From Methylotenera sp. (GTDB taxonomy: Bacteria > Pseudomonadota > Gammaproteobacteria > Burkholderiales > Methylophilaceae): DNA of 6,934 nucleotides. The stretch spans positions 1-6,934 of the forward strand of contig JACDEP010000116.1 in the NCBI GenBank assembly GCA_013816325.1, given 5' to 3'. A program made the translations under genes and the position numbers. This document shows positions 6,673-6,934 of the stretch, in pieces. How positions within the stretch are numbered: position 1 is the first letter of the stretch; the number at the start of each line of letters is the position of its first letter. Below the pieces are notes generated by a model, which saw nothing but the letters and a program-made list of their open reading frames with translations, ran no database searches and had not been told where the DNA came from.

Positions 6673-6934
6673 ATTGGACTATCAACTGTATTGGCTTTTA
6701 ATACCAGGCTGCCCGTCACAATGTGGCGGTTACCTTCAAGTCCTACGCAAAGCACTTCAAATCTGATTGAACCGTTCGTTGATTGCTCATGTTCGATAAT
6801 GACAGACTCACCGGGCTTTAACGGGCTCAAAAATTTAACCGAGCTTATCTGCCAAGCTGTCGCAACTACGCCTGTGTAATTAACAATGGCATGCATGACC
6901 TCATCCAGCAAGACCACGCCTGGCACAATAGGTG
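6669..6934 (-). CDS. Hotdog-fold 3-hydroxyacyl-ACP dehydratase-like protein, 5' part cut by window edge
   Basis: The last 87 residues of a FabA/FabZ-type hotdog protein, which would remove water from 3-hydroxyacyl-ACP to give the trans-2-enoyl chain. The visible part begins PIVPGVVLLDEVMHAI, the hotdog-helix signature that in this family follows the HFPGxP catalytic-His motif; the His itself would lie beyond the right edge. The Asp in PGVVLLD aligns with the acidic catalytic residue of FabA/FabZ proteins. Downstream, VKFLSPLKPGESVIIEHE and the FEV/HIVTGSLVLK strands match the usual beta sheet. The frame stays open through position 6934 and the conserved PIV residues come before the GTG at 6924-6926, so that GTG is not the true start. 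The stop overlaps the acyltransferase start by 4 bases. As the first visible gene of the run it links chain synthesis with the acyltransferase and export genes. Confidence 0.84.
   Translation of the reverse strand, partial: PIVPGVVLLDEVMHAIVNYTGVVATAWQISSVKFLSPLKPGESVIIEHEQSTNGSIRFEVLCVGLEGNRHIVTGSLVLKANTVDSPI

Overview
The window carries seven protein genes, all on the minus strand, packed end to end. The gene set is recognisably that of an aryl-polyene-like (APE-like, xanthomonadin/flexirubin-related) lipid or polyene biosynthesis locus of a Gram-negative bacterium. A LolA-type periplasmic lipid carrier and an LpxL/HtrB-type acyltransferase imply a cell with an outer membrane. Moderate base composition and gene style suggest a beta- or gammaproteobacterium, but no taxonomic marker is present, so the organism is an inference. 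No rRNA, tRNA, insertion sequence, CRISPR array or phage gene was seen.

In transcription order (right to left) the genes are: the 3' part of a FabA/FabZ-like hotdog dehydratase (cut by the right edge), an LpxL-like acyltransferase, a LolA-like carrier with a signal peptide, an MMPL/RND-type exporter of about 796 residues, an alpha/beta hydrolase, a membrane-anchored NodB-type polysaccharide deacetylase, and a beta-ketoacyl-ACP synthase (KAS I/II type, cut by the left edge). The first six are joined by 4-8 bp overlaps or gaps of 5 and 34 bp and look like one transcription unit. The ketosynthase follows an 86 bp gap that holds a plausible promoter, and it starts at TTG.

A reasonable working model has the ketosynthase and dehydratase (with reductase and carrier genes presumably outside the window) build an acyl or polyenoyl chain. 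The LpxL-like enzyme would transfer it to an acceptor at the inner membrane. The MMPL protein and the LolA-like protein would move the product out of the inner membrane and across the periplasm. The hydrolase and the deacetylase are not part of the core set I know for such clusters and are the most distinctive content. They could tailor a sugar-containing head group or release or edit an acyl chain.

The points most worth a second look are the hydrolase/deacetylase pair, a degenerate 15-bp tandem repeat inside the hydrolase, the predicted cytoplasmic placement of the deacetylase domain, and an Asp-to-Asn change in one of the two expected proton-relay positions of the exporter.
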